A stretch of DNA of 28,756 nt from an uncultured Oscillibacter sp. (GCA_910583695.1 CAJTZL010000039.1:1-28756), one strand, 5' to 3'; positions 14,455 through 22,352 are shown, counted from the first letter of the stretch. Numbers and translations: made by a program. The notes: generated from the letters alone by a model not told the origin.

Positions 14455-15222
14455 ATGCGTATGCTGCGGTCTCTTGGCTGGGCCGCCCTGGGTACAGGCT
14501 TCACATTCCTGATGACCACCCTGGGTGCCGCCATGGTGTTTTTTCTCTCCGGGGAGCCGAAGCCCCGGTTTCAAAAGGCGATGCTGGGCTTTGCCGCCGG
14601 GGTGATGACGGCGGCCTCCGTGTGGAGCCTGCTGCTCCCCGCCATTGATCAGGCGTCGGAGGAGGGGAAGGTCCCCGGCTGGCTTCCCGCGGCGGCGGGG
14701 ATGCTGCTGGGGGTGGTGTTTCTGGCGGCGCTGGATGGGCTGCTGCCCCGTCTGCGGCGGGAGAAGGAGGTCAACGACGCCTGGCGGCAGAACACCCTTC
14801 TCATGACGGCCATCACCCTACATAACGTGCCGGAGGGCATGGCGGTGGGCCTGGCCTTCGCCCTGGCGGCGGCGGGGGAGGGGGCCGCCGGAGCCCTGGC
14901 CCTGGCCCTGGGCATCGGCATTCAGAACTTTCCGGAGGGGGCGGCTGTGGCCCTGCCCCTGCGGCAGGAGGGCCGGGGGCGGCTGAAGGCCTTTACCGGC
15001 GGGATGCTGTCCGGGGCGGTGGAGCCGGTGTTCGGCATCCTGGTGGTGCTCATTGCCGCCTGGGCCCACCCCATGATGCCTTGGCTTCTGAGCTTTGCCG
15101 CCGGGGCCATGCTGTACGTGGTGGTGGAGGAGCTGGTTCCCCAGGCCCACAGCCGGGCGGGAACCTGCGGCTTCGTGGGGGGCTTCCTCATCATGATGGT
15201 GCTGGACGTGGCCCTGGGCTGA
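14455..15222 (+). CDS. ZIP-family divalent metal transporter
   Basis: The 255-residue protein has about eight hydrophobic segments and both ZIP metal-site motifs: LHNVPEGMAVG in the fourth helix and IGIQNFPEGAAVALPL in the fifth. The family moves Zn, Fe, Mn or related ions into the cytoplasm. The specific ion is unknown. A TTG at 14452 could also start it; I choose the ATG at 14455. The ribosome site is weak (GAGAGTAAGG). A possible -10 TATACT lies at 14397-14402 without a clear -35. It could be a target of the DtxR-type regulator in the window, but I see no copy of that gene's palindrome here. Its 3' end overlaps a convergent zinc-ribbon gene by 32 bp. Confidence 0.9.
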   Translation: MRMLRSLGWAALGTGFTFLMTTLGAAMVFFLSGEPKPRFQKAMLGFAAGVMTAASVWSLLLPAIDQASEEGKVPGWLPAAAGMLLGVVFLAALDGLLPRLRREKEVNDAWRQNTLLMTAITLHNVPEGMAVGLAFALAAAGEGAAGALALALGIGIQNFPEGAAVALPLRQEGRGRLKAFTGGMLSGAVEPVFGILVVLIAAWAHPMMPWLLSFAAGAMLYVVVEELVPQAHSRAGTCGFVGGFLIMMVLDVALG

Positions 15223-15433
15223 GAAAACGCGGCGGTGTCAAAACCGCCGCGTTTCGCTGTTTCTTCCTGTGCCGCAGGTCGTAGAGAAACTTGAAGGTCC
15301 GTTCTCCCTCCACCACCCGGCAGAACCTTCCGCAGCCCTCGCAGAGCTCGCGTCCGTTGGATAAGATGTAGTCCCGCTCGGTGCCTGGGGTGCGGTTCAT
15401 CCGATTCCAGCAGGTTAGGCAAAATTCGGCCAT
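15191..15433 (-). CDS. Small zinc-ribbon protein
   Basis: The 80-residue protein has two CxxC knuckles (FCLTCWNRMN and LCEGCGRFCRV), as in small zinc-ribbon proteins of Clostridia, followed by a basic stretch (RHRKKQR) and a Pro-rich tail. Function is unknown. The start at 15433 has AGGAGG upstream; a longer in-frame start at 15577 lacks a ribosome site. The tail codons run through the terminator hairpin of the ZIP gene and into its 3' end on the opposite strand. A TATAAT lies upstream at 15458-15453 (minus strand) without a good -35. Confidence 0.7.
   Translation of the reverse strand: MAEFCLTCWNRMNRTPGTERDYILSNGRELCEGCGRFCRVVEGERTFKFLYDLRHRKKQRNAAVLTPPRFLSPGPRPAPS
15225..15254 (+). terminator. 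Terminator of the ZIP transporter gene
   Basis: AAACGCGGCGG and CCGCCGCGTTT form an 11-bp stem with an 8-nt loop, three bases after the stop. The tail CGCTGTTTCTTCC is only partly T-rich. It lies inside the coding region of the opposite-strand zinc-ribbon gene. Confidence 0.75.
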
Positions 15434-15499
15434 AGTATTGCCTCCTGAGTATATTATAGAGTTATTTCCTCTCGGATATGCTGTATCTGAGGTGAGAGG

Positions 15500-15724
15500 A
15501 TGCGGTGTGCTGAACGAATACGCGCTTTGCGGGAGGACCGAGATTTGACTCAGTCGTTTATCGCGGGGCTGCTGCACGTGGGGCAGAAAACATACTCGGA
15601 CTATGAACTTGGCAGAACCCGCATTCCTCTGGACAGCGTGATTATTCTGGCGAAGTACTACAACGTCAGCATGGATTACATCTGTGGCGTTTCCGACGAG
15701 TGCCGCCGGTTTCCCAAAAAATAA
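15500..15724 (+). CDS. Small XRE-family HTH regulator
   Basis: The 74-residue protein is a single XRE/Cro helix-turn-helix (RIRALREDRDLTQSFIAGLLHVGQKTYSDYELGRTRIPLDSVIILAKYYNVSMDYI in type) with no added sensing domain. GAGGTGA precedes the ATG. It is divergent from the small zinc-ribbon gene, with 66 nt between the two starts, so it may regulate that gene and itself (inference). A strong hairpin terminator follows its stop. Confidence 0.85.
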   Translation: MRCAERIRALREDRDLTQSFIAGLLHVGQKTYSDYELGRTRIPLDSVIILAKYYNVSMDYICGVSDECRRFPKK

Positions 15725-15756
15725 AGGGCCGAAGGACGATTGTCCTTCGGTCCTTT
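15723..15756. terminator. Bidirectional terminator between small XRE and membrane zinc-ribbon genes
   Basis: AAAGGGCCGAAGGAC (15723-15737) pairs with GTCCTTCGGTCCTTT (15742-15756) with one G-U pair and a 4-nt loop. On the minus strand it is followed by a TTTATTTTTT tract, so it ends the minus-strand gene particularly well. Confidence 0.9.
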
Positions 15757-15775
15757 CCGTGTCATAAGCGGAAAA

Positions 15776-16207
15776 TCAGGTCTTCGCGTTGATCTGAGCC
15801 CCGCACTTGGGGCAGGTGATGACGATTTTTCCCTTGCCCGCCGGGACCCGGCAGATGGTTCCGCAGCTCCCGCAGGTGAAGTATTTATGCTCCTTGTCGG
15901 CGTGGCGGGCCCTTGCTCCGGCGCTCCGGTTTTTGATGCCGCAGTACCAGCTCACCCACTTCTGGTTCTCCATCCGCCGCCGGGAGAGGTTCTTGGAAAA
16001 GGAGCGGAACAAAATCACAATCATCAAAAAGAACAGCACGCTCTCCAGGACCCGGACGGCCAGCCCGTTTTTCAAAAAGAAGCAGATCAGCTCCGCAGCC
16101 CACAAAACGAGGTAGCCCCGGAACAGAGCTTGATTCAGCTGATCCCATCCGTTGCGCCCGTACATGAAGCGGGCAATCGCGCCGCCGATCCTCTGGAAAA
16201 TGCCCAT
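15776..16207 (-). CDS. Membrane protein with C-terminal zinc ribbon
   Basis: The 143-residue protein has an amphipathic N-terminus, two hydrophobic helices (about 29-46 and 49-68), a basic region and a C-terminal zinc ribbon (CGSCGTICRVPAGKGKI, then CPKCG). The ribbon with its basic hairpin resembles MJ0042-like or rubredoxin-type knuckles, but no family function is known to me. The start at 16207 has AAAGGAG upstream. A promoter lies at 16253-16281. It is divergent from htpG. Confidence 0.75.
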   Translation of the reverse strand: MGIFQRIGGAIARFMYGRNGWDQLNQALFRGYLVLWAAELICFFLKNGLAVRVLESVLFFLMIVILFRSFSKNLSRRRMENQKWVSWYCGIKNRSAGARARHADKEHKYFTCGSCGTICRVPAGKGKIVITCPKCGAQINAKT

Positions 16208-16252
16208 ACCCTTGAACTCCTTTGCCGGTCCTGCCGTTTTGTAATCCCCTAC

Positions 16253-16281
16253 ATTCTACTCGCAACCGGCCGGACAAACAA
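16253..16281 (-). promoter_or_regulatory. Promoter of the membrane zinc-ribbon gene
   Basis: Minus strand TTGTTT (16281-16276), 17-nt spacer, TAGAAT (16258-16253). Confidence 0.65.
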
Positions 16282-16335
16282 CCGCTTTGAGCGGAAATTT
16301 ACAAAATGGTCATTTATTTTCCACATGGCCTGTGC

Positions 16336-16341
16336 TATATT
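16336..16341 (+). promoter_or_regulatory. Probable extended -10 of the htpG promoter
   Basis: TGTGCTATATT gives an extended -10 (TATATT at 16336-16341). The -35 is poor (TTTATT at 16313-16318). No CIRCE heat-shock element is seen; a small perfect hairpin CCGCT/AGCGG lies upstream at 16282-16294. Confidence 0.5.
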
Positions 16342-16384
16342 TTAAAGTTGTTAAAAAATAGGAAAAAGGAAGTGCATACAAATC

Positions 16385-18271
16385 ATGGCAAAAAAGCAGT
16401 TTAAAGCGGAATCCAAGCGGCTCCTGGACCTGATGATCAATTCCATTTACACCCACAAGGAGATTTTCCTCCGGGAGATCATCTCCAACGCCAGCGACGC
16501 CTGCGACAAGCTCTGCTATCAGGCCCTCACCGACAGCGCCGTGGGCATGGACCGGGGTGATTTCAAAATTGAAATCACCGCGGACAAGCAGGCACGGACC
16601 CTGACGGTCTCCGACAACGGCATCGGTATGGACAAGGAGGACCTGGAAAACAACCTGGGCGTCATCGCCTCCTCCGGCTCCTACAAGTTCAAGCAGGAGC
16701 TGGGAGACGACGCCAAGGACACCGACGTTATCGGCCAGTTCGGCGTGGGCTTCTACTCCGCCTTCATGGTCTCCGACCAGATCACCGTAGTGACGAGGAA
16801 GTACGGGGCCGAAAGCGGCTATAAATGGCAGTCCTCCGGAGCCGACGGCTACTCCGTCACGGAATGCGAAAAGGAAACCGTGGGCACTGATATCATCATG
16901 CACATCAAGCCCGACACGGAGGACGAACGGTACGGAGAGTTCCTGGAAAACTGGAAGCTCCAGGAGCTGGTGCGGAAGTATTCCGACTATATCCGCTTCC
17001 CCATCCGCATGGAGGTCTCCAAGACCCGGAAGAAGGAGGACTCTCCGGAGGACCAGCCGGAGTATGAGACCTATACGGAGATTGAGACCCTGAACTCCAT
17101 GGTGCCCATCTGGCAGAGGGCCAAGAGCGAGGTCACGGAGGAGGAATACCATAAGTTCTACCGGGACAAGTTCCACGACTATGCCGACCCCCAGCGGGTG
17201 ATCCCCGTGTCCGTGGAGGGCAGCGTCACCTACAAGGCCCTGCTCTTCGTCCCCGGGGCCGCGCCCTTTGACTACTACACCAAGGAGTTTGAAAAGGGCC
17301 TCCAGCTCTACTCCAATGGCGTGCTGATCATGGACAAGTGCGCAGATCTCCTGCCGGAGCACTTCCGCTTCGTCCGGGGCGTGGTGGACTCTCCGGATCT
17401 GAGCCTGAACATCTCCCGGGAGCTCCTCCAGCACGACCGGCAGCTGAAGGTCATTGCCGGGAATCTGGAGAAGAAGATCAAGGCGGACCTTGCGAAATTC
17501 CTGGCGGAGGACCGGGAGGGCTATTCCCTGACCTTCTGGAAGAACTTCGGCCGGCAGCTGAAATACGGCGTGGTGAACGAGTACGGCCGCCACAAGGACC
17601 TGCTCCAGGACCTGCTGCTCTTCTACTCCTCCACGGAGAAGAAGCCCGTCACCCTGGACGAGTACGTTTCCCGGATGAAGGAGGACCAGAAGTGTCTTTA
17701 CTACGCCGCCGGAGAGACGGTGGACAAGATCGACCGGCTTCCTCAGACCGAGGGCCTGCGGGACGCAGGGACGGAAATTCTCTACTTCACCGAGGAGGTG
17801 GACGAGTTCTGCGCCCAGACCCTGCGGACTTACAAAGAGAAGGAATTTCGCTCCGTGCTGGACCAGGAGATTGAGGAGGGCGCACAGAAAAAGGCCCAGG
17901 AGGAGGCCGAGGCCCACAAGGGGACCTTCGACTTTGTGAAGGAGGCCCTGGGGGACAAGGTCAAGGAGGTCCGGGCCAGCGCAAGGCTGAAATCCCACCC
18001 CGTCTGCCTCACCGCCGGGGAGGGCCTGAGCTTCGAGATGGAGAAGTACTTCCAGGCCGTCCAGCCCGACGCATCCATCAAGGCGGACCGGATTCTGGAG
18101 CTGAACGTGGAGCACCCGGCCTTCCAGGCCCTGGAGGCCGCCGTGGAGGCGGAGCCGGAGAAGGCCGGGACCTACGCCGCCCTGCTGTACAACCAGGCTC
18201 TGCTCATCGCGGGCCTGCCCCTGGAGGACCCCTCCGGGTACACCGATCTGGTGTGCGGGCTGATGAAGTGA
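16385..18271 (+). CDS. htpG: Hsp90-family chaperone HtpG
   Basis: The 628-residue protein is full length for bacterial Hsp90. The N-terminal GHKL ATPase has FLREIISNASDACDK (catalytic-loop N35), LTVSDNGIGM (ATP-contacting D77) and GQFGVGFYSAFMVS. The middle domain contains SDYIRFPI and the ELLQHDRQLKVI segment (with the preceding SLNISRE), and the C-terminal dimerisation domain follows. It is an ATP-driven cytosolic chaperone that remodels client proteins with DnaK. AAGGAAG precedes the start. It has its own promoter region and no CIRCE box, so heat control through HrcA is not indicated. Confidence 0.97.
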   Translation: MAKKQFKAESKRLLDLMINSIYTHKEIFLREIISNASDACDKLCYQALTDSAVGMDRGDFKIEITADKQARTLTVSDNGIGMDKEDLENNLGVIASSGSYKFKQELGDDAKDTDVIGQFGVGFYSAFMVSDQITVVTRKYGAESGYKWQSSGADGYSVTECEKETVGTDIIMHIKPDTEDERYGEFLENWKLQELVRKYSDYIRFPIRMEVSKTRKKEDSPEDQPEYETYTEIETLNSMVPIWQRAKSEVTEEEYHKFYRDKFHDYADPQRVIPVSVEGSVTYKALLFVPGAAPFDYYTKEFEKGLQLYSNGVLIMDKCADLLPEHFRFVRGVVDSPDLSLNISRELLQHDRQLKVIAGNLEKKIKADLAKFLAEDREGYSLTFWKNFGRQLKYGVVNEYGRHKDLLQDLLLFYSSTEKKPVTLDEYVSRMKEDQKCLYYAAGETVDKIDRLPQTEGLRDAGTEILYFTEEVDEFCAQTLRTYKEKEFRSVLDQEIEEGAQKKAQEEAEAHKGTFDFVKEALGDKVKEVRASARLKSHPVCLTAGEGLSFEMEKYFQAVQPDASIKADRILELNVEHPAFQALEAAVEAEPEKAGTYAALLYNQALLIAGLPLEDPSGYTDLVCGLMK

Positions 18272-18279
18272 GTGCGTGT

Positions 18280-18303
18280 GCGCCCCGGCGAGAGCCGGGG
18301 CGC
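18280..18303 (+). terminator. GC hairpin after htpG
   Basis: GCGCCCCGGC, GAGA loop, GCCGGGGCGC: a perfect 10-bp stem eight bases after the stop. There is no T-run, so it may protect the mRNA end or act as a weak terminator, letting the next small gene be co-transcribed. Confidence 0.55.
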
Positions 18304-18340
18304 GCCTGATAAAAATACCGGGATGGAAAAGGAGACGGCC

Positions 18341-18490
18341 ATGACGGGAATCAAACTGGAGCTGCTGGGCATCGGCGTCATTCTGGCGGGCATCGCCATG
18401 AGCATACCGAATGTTTTCGCTTATCTGGGCGGAGCGGTTGGAATCGCAATAATAGCCGGGGGATTTTTCTGGAAGGACAGGCGCCCGTAA
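18341..18490 (+). CDS. Two-helix membrane micropeptide
   Basis: A 49-residue protein starting MTGIKLELLG with AAAAGGAG seven bases upstream. It has two hydrophobic helices (about 8-24 and 30-45) around a short SIPN turn and a basic C-terminus (KDRRP). Longer in-frame starts exist upstream (to 18272) but overlap the hairpin and lack a ribosome site. Function unknown. It follows htpG on the same strand by 69 nt and may be read from the htpG transcript. Confidence 0.6.
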   Translation: MTGIKLELLGIGVILAGIAMSIPNVFAYLGGAVGIAIIAGGFFWKDRRP

Positions 18491-18530
18491 GCGCAGATAT
18501 TCCGTTCCCTTTTCAGGACGGGTACGGTTA

Positions 18531-19076
18531 TCATAATTCCAATCTCATATAAACAACTTCCTGGAATCCTGCCAATCGGGAATGAAAGCCCTTGGGATTT
18601 CGGCCATACTCAACAAACCCGGCTTTTTTGTAAATGGCCAATGCGCTTGCATTGCCGGCAACCACGTTCAGCTCAAGCTGGATATATCCTGCGGCCTTTG
18701 CGCATTCTATGCACGCTGCGGTTAGTGCCTGTCCAATCCCCAGCCCCCAAAATTTTTTGGCGACACTGACTCCAAGCTCGGCACGATGCCGGATCTTGTA
18801 TTTTTTGCCCATTGCTGCAATCCCTGCGGTACCCACAACTGCATTGCCAACTAAGGCGACGATTTCGATTTCATGTTCACTTTCCGATTTCTCTTTTAGG
18901 AATTGGCGTTCCTGCATGACGTCAAAGCAGTTCTCGTCCGGATAGGTAAGCAGATAATCGGTTTCTCCATGTGTCAGATTAAAGTTGTCAAGTACGGCTT
19001 GGGCGTCACCTTCCATTCCATTTCTCAAACAGCATTCGATACCATTCTTTAACATGATCACTTGATAGTATTGCAT
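18531..19076 (-). CDS. GNAT-family N-acetyltransferase
   Basis: The 181-residue protein has the GNAT fold: the central strand pair (IEIVALVGNAVVGTAGI), the acetyl-CoA loop KKFWGLGIGQAL, and the LNVVAGNASALAIYKKAGFVEYGRN segment. The substrate cannot be told (amine, amino acid or protein N-terminus). A GTGAGG site precedes the ATG at 19076; a second ATG lies at residue 8. Base composition is visibly lower in GC than all neighbours, with many A/T-ending codons, which suggests separate acquisition. It is a single-gene transcript with its own promoter. Confidence 0.88.
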   Translation of the reverse strand: MQYYQVIMLKNGIECCLRNGMEGDAQAVLDNFNLTHGETDYLLTYPDENCFDVMQERQFLKEKSESEHEIEIVALVGNAVVGTAGIAAMGKKYKIRHRAELGVSVAKKFWGLGIGQALTAACIECAKAAGYIQLELNVVAGNASALAIYKKAGFVEYGRNPKGFHSRLAGFQEVVYMRLEL

Positions 19077-19113
19077 CGCCGATACCTCACAAATTGGAAT
19101 TTTTTCGAAGATA

Positions 19114-19142
19114 ATTATAGCACACGGCGATTACCGCATCAA
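19114..19142 (-). promoter_or_regulatory. Promoter of the GNAT gene
   Basis: Minus strand TTGATG (19142-19137), 17-nt spacer, TATAAT (19119-19114), with TGTGC before the -10. Confidence 0.75.
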
Positions 19143-19309
19143 CCTGGCTTTTTATAGAAGCTGCCGGGCCCCCGGCATCCGGTCTCTTAAAAGGGGCATA
19201 TCCGGGGGCATGGCATTCGGAGATGTTATCTGCAGGCCCGCCCCTGCGCATCGTTCCTCTTATAAAAGGCGCAAATGCGCAATCGGACTCACCTGTTTTC
19301 CGCCACCCC

Positions 19310-19358
19310 TTGACAGGTAGGCGGCGGAGTGCTATACTCAGATAGTTCTAAAAAGAAC
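19310..19358 (+). promoter_or_regulatory. marR-MATE promoter and probable MarR operator
   Basis: TTGACA (19310-19315), 17-nt spacer, TATACT (19333-19338) is the strongest promoter match in the window. GTTCT-AAAA-AGAAC (19345-19358) is a perfect dyad at the expected start point, with a further AGAAC at 19369-19373. This fits autorepression by the MarR protein encoded directly downstream (inference). The region 19143-19309 shows nothing else I can support. Confidence 0.8.
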
Positions 19359-19388
19359 AGTTAAAAAAAGAACGAAGGAGGCCGAGAG

Positions 19389-19841
19389 ATGCTCAATGCC
19401 GCCCAGCTCATCCGCCTGCCCCGGAAATTCGGGAAATATTACGACCGGCAGTTCCTTCCCCTGCTGGAAAAGACGGGCTTGACCATACGGGAGGTCCACG
19501 TCCTCCTCTTTCTGGCCAACCACCCCGGCCAGGACACCGCCCGGGATGTGACGGAGCTCCGGGGAATGGCGAAGTCCCAGGTCTCCCAGGCGGTGGAGGT
19601 CCTGGCGGGCCGAGGTCTCCTGGCCCGGCGGGCCGACGGGGAGGATCGGCGGGTTGTTCACCTGGAGATCACCGAACAAGGCGCACCTCTGGCCCGGGAG
19701 GCCCAGGCCCTCCAGGCCGCCTGCGGGCGGCGGCTGCTGGAAGGGCTGACGGAGGAGGAACAGGCCGTCTTTCTGGACCTGCTGGAGCGGGTGCTGCGGG
19801 AGATGGAGGATTTGAGCGCGGAAAAGGAGCGTTGGACATGA
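19389..19841 (+). CDS. MarR-family transcriptional regulator
   Basis: The 150-residue protein has the MarR winged helix: GLTIREVHVLLFLANHPG, ARDVTELRGMAKSQVSQAVEVLAGRGLLARR as the recognition helix, and the wing with DGEDRRVVHLEITEQG. These dimers usually repress a neighbouring efflux gene and release DNA when they bind small molecules. GAAGGAGG precedes the ATG. Its stop overlaps the start of the MATE gene (ATGA), so both are made together. The dyad at 19345-19358 is the likely binding site. Confidence 0.93.
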   Translation: MLNAAQLIRLPRKFGKYYDRQFLPLLEKTGLTIREVHVLLFLANHPGQDTARDVTELRGMAKSQVSQAVEVLAGRGLLARRADGEDRRVVHLEITEQGAPLAREAQALQAACGRRLLEGLTEEEQAVFLDLLERVLREMEDLSAEKERWT

Positions 19842-21211
19842 ATCAGAAAAGCGCGGACCTCGGCAGCGGGAAGGTGAGCAGGCTGCTGTTCACCCTGGCC
19901 CTGCCCACCATCACCTCCCAGATTGTCAACATGCTGTACAATCTGGTGGATCGGATTTATATCGGGCACATGAAGCCCGTGGATACCGTGGGGGCCCTGG
20001 CCCTCACCGGCGTGGGGGTATGCCTTCCCATCATCATGATCATCTCCGCCTTTGCGGCCCTGGTGGGCATGGGCGGCGCACCCCGGGCCTCCATTCAGGA
20101 GGGGCGGGGGGACCTGGAGGGCTCCCAGAGAATCATGGGCAGCTGCTTCACCCTGCTGGCAGTTACCTCCGTCGTGCTGACGGTGGTGTTCCGGAGCTTT
20201 GCCGAGCCCCTGCTGCTGACCTTCGGGGCCAGCGAAAATACCATCGGCTACGCCCTGAACTACATGAACATCTACTCCCTGGGCACCCTCTTTGTCCAGG
20301 TGACTCTGGGCATGAACGCCTATATTACCGCTCAGGGCTTCACCACCGTCAGCATGCGGACCGTCCTCATCGGCGCGGGGCTGAATACGGTTCTGGACCC
20401 CATTTTCATCTTTGGCCTGGGCCTGGGCGTCCGGGGGGCGGCGCTGGCGACGATTCTCTCCCAGGCGGTTTCCGCGGCCTGGGTCCTCCGCTTCCTCACA
20501 GGGCCCCGGACGAAATGGCGGCTGCGGAGGGAATTCCTCCGGCCGGAACCCAAGGTGTTCCTGCCCTGTCTGGCCCTGGGCCTGTCCCCCTTCATCATGC
20601 AGTCCACGGAGAGCCTCCTCGCCGTGTGCTTCAACTCCTCCCTGCTGAAATACGGCGGGGACATGGCGGTGGGGGCCATGACGGTGCTGACCAGCATGAT
20701 GCAGTTTGCCATGATGCCCCTCCAGGGGCTGACCCAGGGAGCCCAGCCCATTATCAGCTACAACTTCGGCGCGAAAAATCCCCAGCGGGTCCGGGATGCC
20801 TTCCGGTGCCTGCTGAAATCCTGCGTGATTTACTCCGCAGTTCTCTGGGCGGCGGTGCAGCTCTTCCCCCGGGTCTTTGTGCAGATCTTCAACAACAATC
20901 CGGCGCTGGTGGACTACGCCGCCTGGGCCCTGCGCATTTACATGGGCGTCACCTGCCTGTTCGGCATCCAGATCGCCTGCCAGCAGACCTTCGTGGCCCT
21001 GGGGAACGCCAAGACCTCCTTGTTCCTGGCGGTGCTGCGGAAAATCATCCTGCTGATTCCCCTCATTTATATCCTGCCGAACTTCTTTGCCGACAAGGCC
21101 TTCGCCGTCTTTCTGGCGGAGCCGGTGGCGGATTTCCTGGCCGTGACTACCACTGCCTCCATATTTGCCGTTCAGTTCAAACGGAGCATGGAGGAGCTGG
21201 AACGGGGCTGA
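19838..21211 (+). CDS. MATE-family multidrug efflux transporter
   Basis: The 457-residue protein has twelve predicted membrane helices in two similar halves, with the MATE N-terminal pattern LLFTLALPTITSQIVNMLYNLVDRIYIG and the later GLTQGAQPIISYNFGAKN segment. MATE proteins export cationic drugs or metabolites using H+ or Na+ gradients; the coupling ion and substrate are unknown. The start at 19838 (AAAGGAG upstream, ATGA overlap with marR) is preferred to the TTG at 19832. The operon marR-MATE ends at a strong terminator. Confidence 0.95.
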   Translation: MNQKSADLGSGKVSRLLFTLALPTITSQIVNMLYNLVDRIYIGHMKPVDTVGALALTGVGVCLPIIMIISAFAALVGMGGAPRASIQEGRGDLEGSQRIMGSCFTLLAVTSVVLTVVFRSFAEPLLLTFGASENTIGYALNYMNIYSLGTLFVQVTLGMNAYITAQGFTTVSMRTVLIGAGLNTVLDPIFIFGLGLGVRGAALATILSQAVSAAWVLRFLTGPRTKWRLRREFLRPEPKVFLPCLALGLSPFIMQSTESLLAVCFNSSLLKYGGDMAVGAMTVLTSMMQFAMMPLQGLTQGAQPIISYNFGAKNPQRVRDAFRCLLKSCVIYSAVLWAAVQLFPRVFVQIFNNNPALVDYAAWALRIYMGVTCLFGIQIACQQTFVALGNAKTSLFLAVLRKIILLIPLIYILPNFFADKAFAVFLAEPVADFLAVTTTASIFAVQFKRSMEELERG

Positions 21212-21232
21212 GAATTTGTGGAAAACAGAGAG

Positions 21233-21277
21233 CCGGAACCCCGGTCCCTCCAGGGACCGGGGTTCCGGCCTCGTTTT
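21233..21277 (+). terminator. Terminator of the marR-MATE operon
   Basis: A perfect 17-bp dyad (CCGGAACCCCGGTCCCT at 21233-21249 and its complement at 21252-21268) is followed shortly by CGTTTT. Confidence 0.93.
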
Positions 21278-21394
21278 GCCGGTGAAGGGCTGGAAAGGGC
21301 TTGGAAATTTCGGCGGTTTATCCAAAGATTTTGACTCTGCCTTGTGCTAAAATCCAGGGCGTTGGGATAGATCAAATTATTTTGCAAAAACTAC

Positions 21395-21423
21395 TTGCAA
21401 CGCGAAACGAAATCGTGTAATAT
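21395..21423 (+). promoter_or_regulatory. Promoter of the HlyIII-family gene
   Basis: TTGCAA (21395-21400), 17-nt spacer, TAATAT (21418-21423). Leader about 50 nt. Confidence 0.65.
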
Positions 21424-21477
21424 AGTTTTAGAAACCGTATTAAGTGATATTGACAGCGAGAGCTGAGGAGGAGCGCC

Positions 21478-22185
21478 ATGGAGGCTGTTTTGACAAAGCA
21501 GGAATTGCAGCAGGCCCGCCTGCGGGCCGTGCGGCGGGCCCGGGTACAGGCCCGGAACGAGCCCCCCCGGCTGACCTTGGGGGCAGAGGTTTTTAACGCG
21601 GTGAGCCATGGCCTGGGGGCTCTGGGAGCGGCGGCGGCGCTGACGCTGCTGCGGGTCCGGTCCCAGGGGGACATGGAGCTGCTGGCTACCTGCGTCTACG
21701 GAATCAGCATGGTGGTGATGATGCTGATGAGCTGCGTGTACCACGCCATGCCTGCCGGGTCCGGGGTCAAGCGGGTTTGCCGGAGGTTTGATTACACGTC
21801 CATCTATCTGCTGATTGGCGGCACCTTCGCCCCCATTCTGCTGCTGTACCTGGGGGGCGCCGTGGGCTTGACCCTGTTCTGCGTCCAGTGGGCGGTGATT
21901 CTCACCGGCGTTGTGCTGGTGATGGCCTTCGGCCCCGGCCGCTGGCGGGCTCTGCACTTCACGCTGTACTTCCTCATTGGGTGGAGCGGCCTGGTGTTCC
22001 TGCCTCGGATGTACCTTGAGAGCCGGACGCTGCTGGGCTTTATCTTCGCGGGGGGACTGGCCTACACCCTGGGGATGATTCCCTTTGCCGGGAAGAAGAA
22101 ATACGACCACTGCGTTTGGCACGTCTTCGTCCTGGCGGGGGCGGCCCTGCATTGGGTCGGAATTTACACGCAGCTCTATCTTTGA
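21478..22185 (+). CDS. Hemolysin III / PAQR-family membrane protein
   Basis: The 235-residue protein has seven predicted helices and the conserved HlyIII/PAQR metal-site features: SCVYHAM after the second helix, FDYTSIYLLIGGTFAP, and HCVWHVFVLAGAALHW near the end (three His positions of the likely zinc site). Family members are candidate ceramidase-like hydrolases or membrane-homeostasis proteins; the hemolysin name is historical. The N-terminus has a basic, Gln-rich region of about 30 residues. GAGGAGGAG precedes the ATG. It is a single-gene transcript with a strong terminator. Confidence 0.9.
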   Translation: MEAVLTKQELQQARLRAVRRARVQARNEPPRLTLGAEVFNAVSHGLGALGAAAALTLLRVRSQGDMELLATCVYGISMVVMMLMSCVYHAMPAGSGVKRVCRRFDYTSIYLLIGGTFAPILLLYLGGAVGLTLFCVQWAVILTGVVLVMAFGPGRWRALHFTLYFLIGWSGLVFLPRMYLESRTLLGFIFAGGLAYTLGMIPFAGKKKYDHCVWHVFVLAGAALHWVGIYTQLYL

Positions 22186-22203
22186 CCGGCGCGGAAGATC
22201 ATG

Positions 22204-22248
22204 CGCCCGGACCGTTTCCCCGGCAGGGGAAGCGGGCGGGCGTTTTTT
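22204..22248 (+). terminator. Terminator of the HlyIII-family gene
   Basis: CGCCCG (22204-22209) pairs with CGGGCG (22237-22242), with an inner TTCCCC/GGGGAA stem, followed by TTTTTT (22243-22248). Confidence 0.9.
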
Positions 22249-22312
22249 CTGCGCCCTTATAAAGAACCCGTTAAGGAAGCGGTGAAAAAAGTAGTTTACG
22301 CAAGCGTTTTCG

Positions 22313-22352
22313 CTCCTGGAACTCTTGACTTTTTCTCAGGAGTTACTATAAT
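22313..22352 (+). promoter_or_regulatory. Promoter of the ATP synthase operon with overlapping dyad
   Basis: TTGACT (22325-22330), 16-nt spacer, TATAAT (22347-22352). CTCCTG (22313-22318) and CAGGAG (22337-22342), plus AACTC (22320-22324) and GAGTT (22340-22344), form inverted repeats around the -35 box. They could be an operator or an RNA hairpin from upstream transcription. Confidence 0.75.

Noticed and set aside
16282..16294. CIRCE heat-shock operator upstream of htpG
   Set aside because: The small CCGCT/AGCGG hairpin has neither the sequence nor the 9-nt spacing of CIRCE.
21453..21458. TTGACA before the HlyIII-family gene as a -35 box
   Set aside because: It is only about 20 nt from the start codon with no -10 at the proper distance; the upstream TTGCAA-TAATAT pair fits better.
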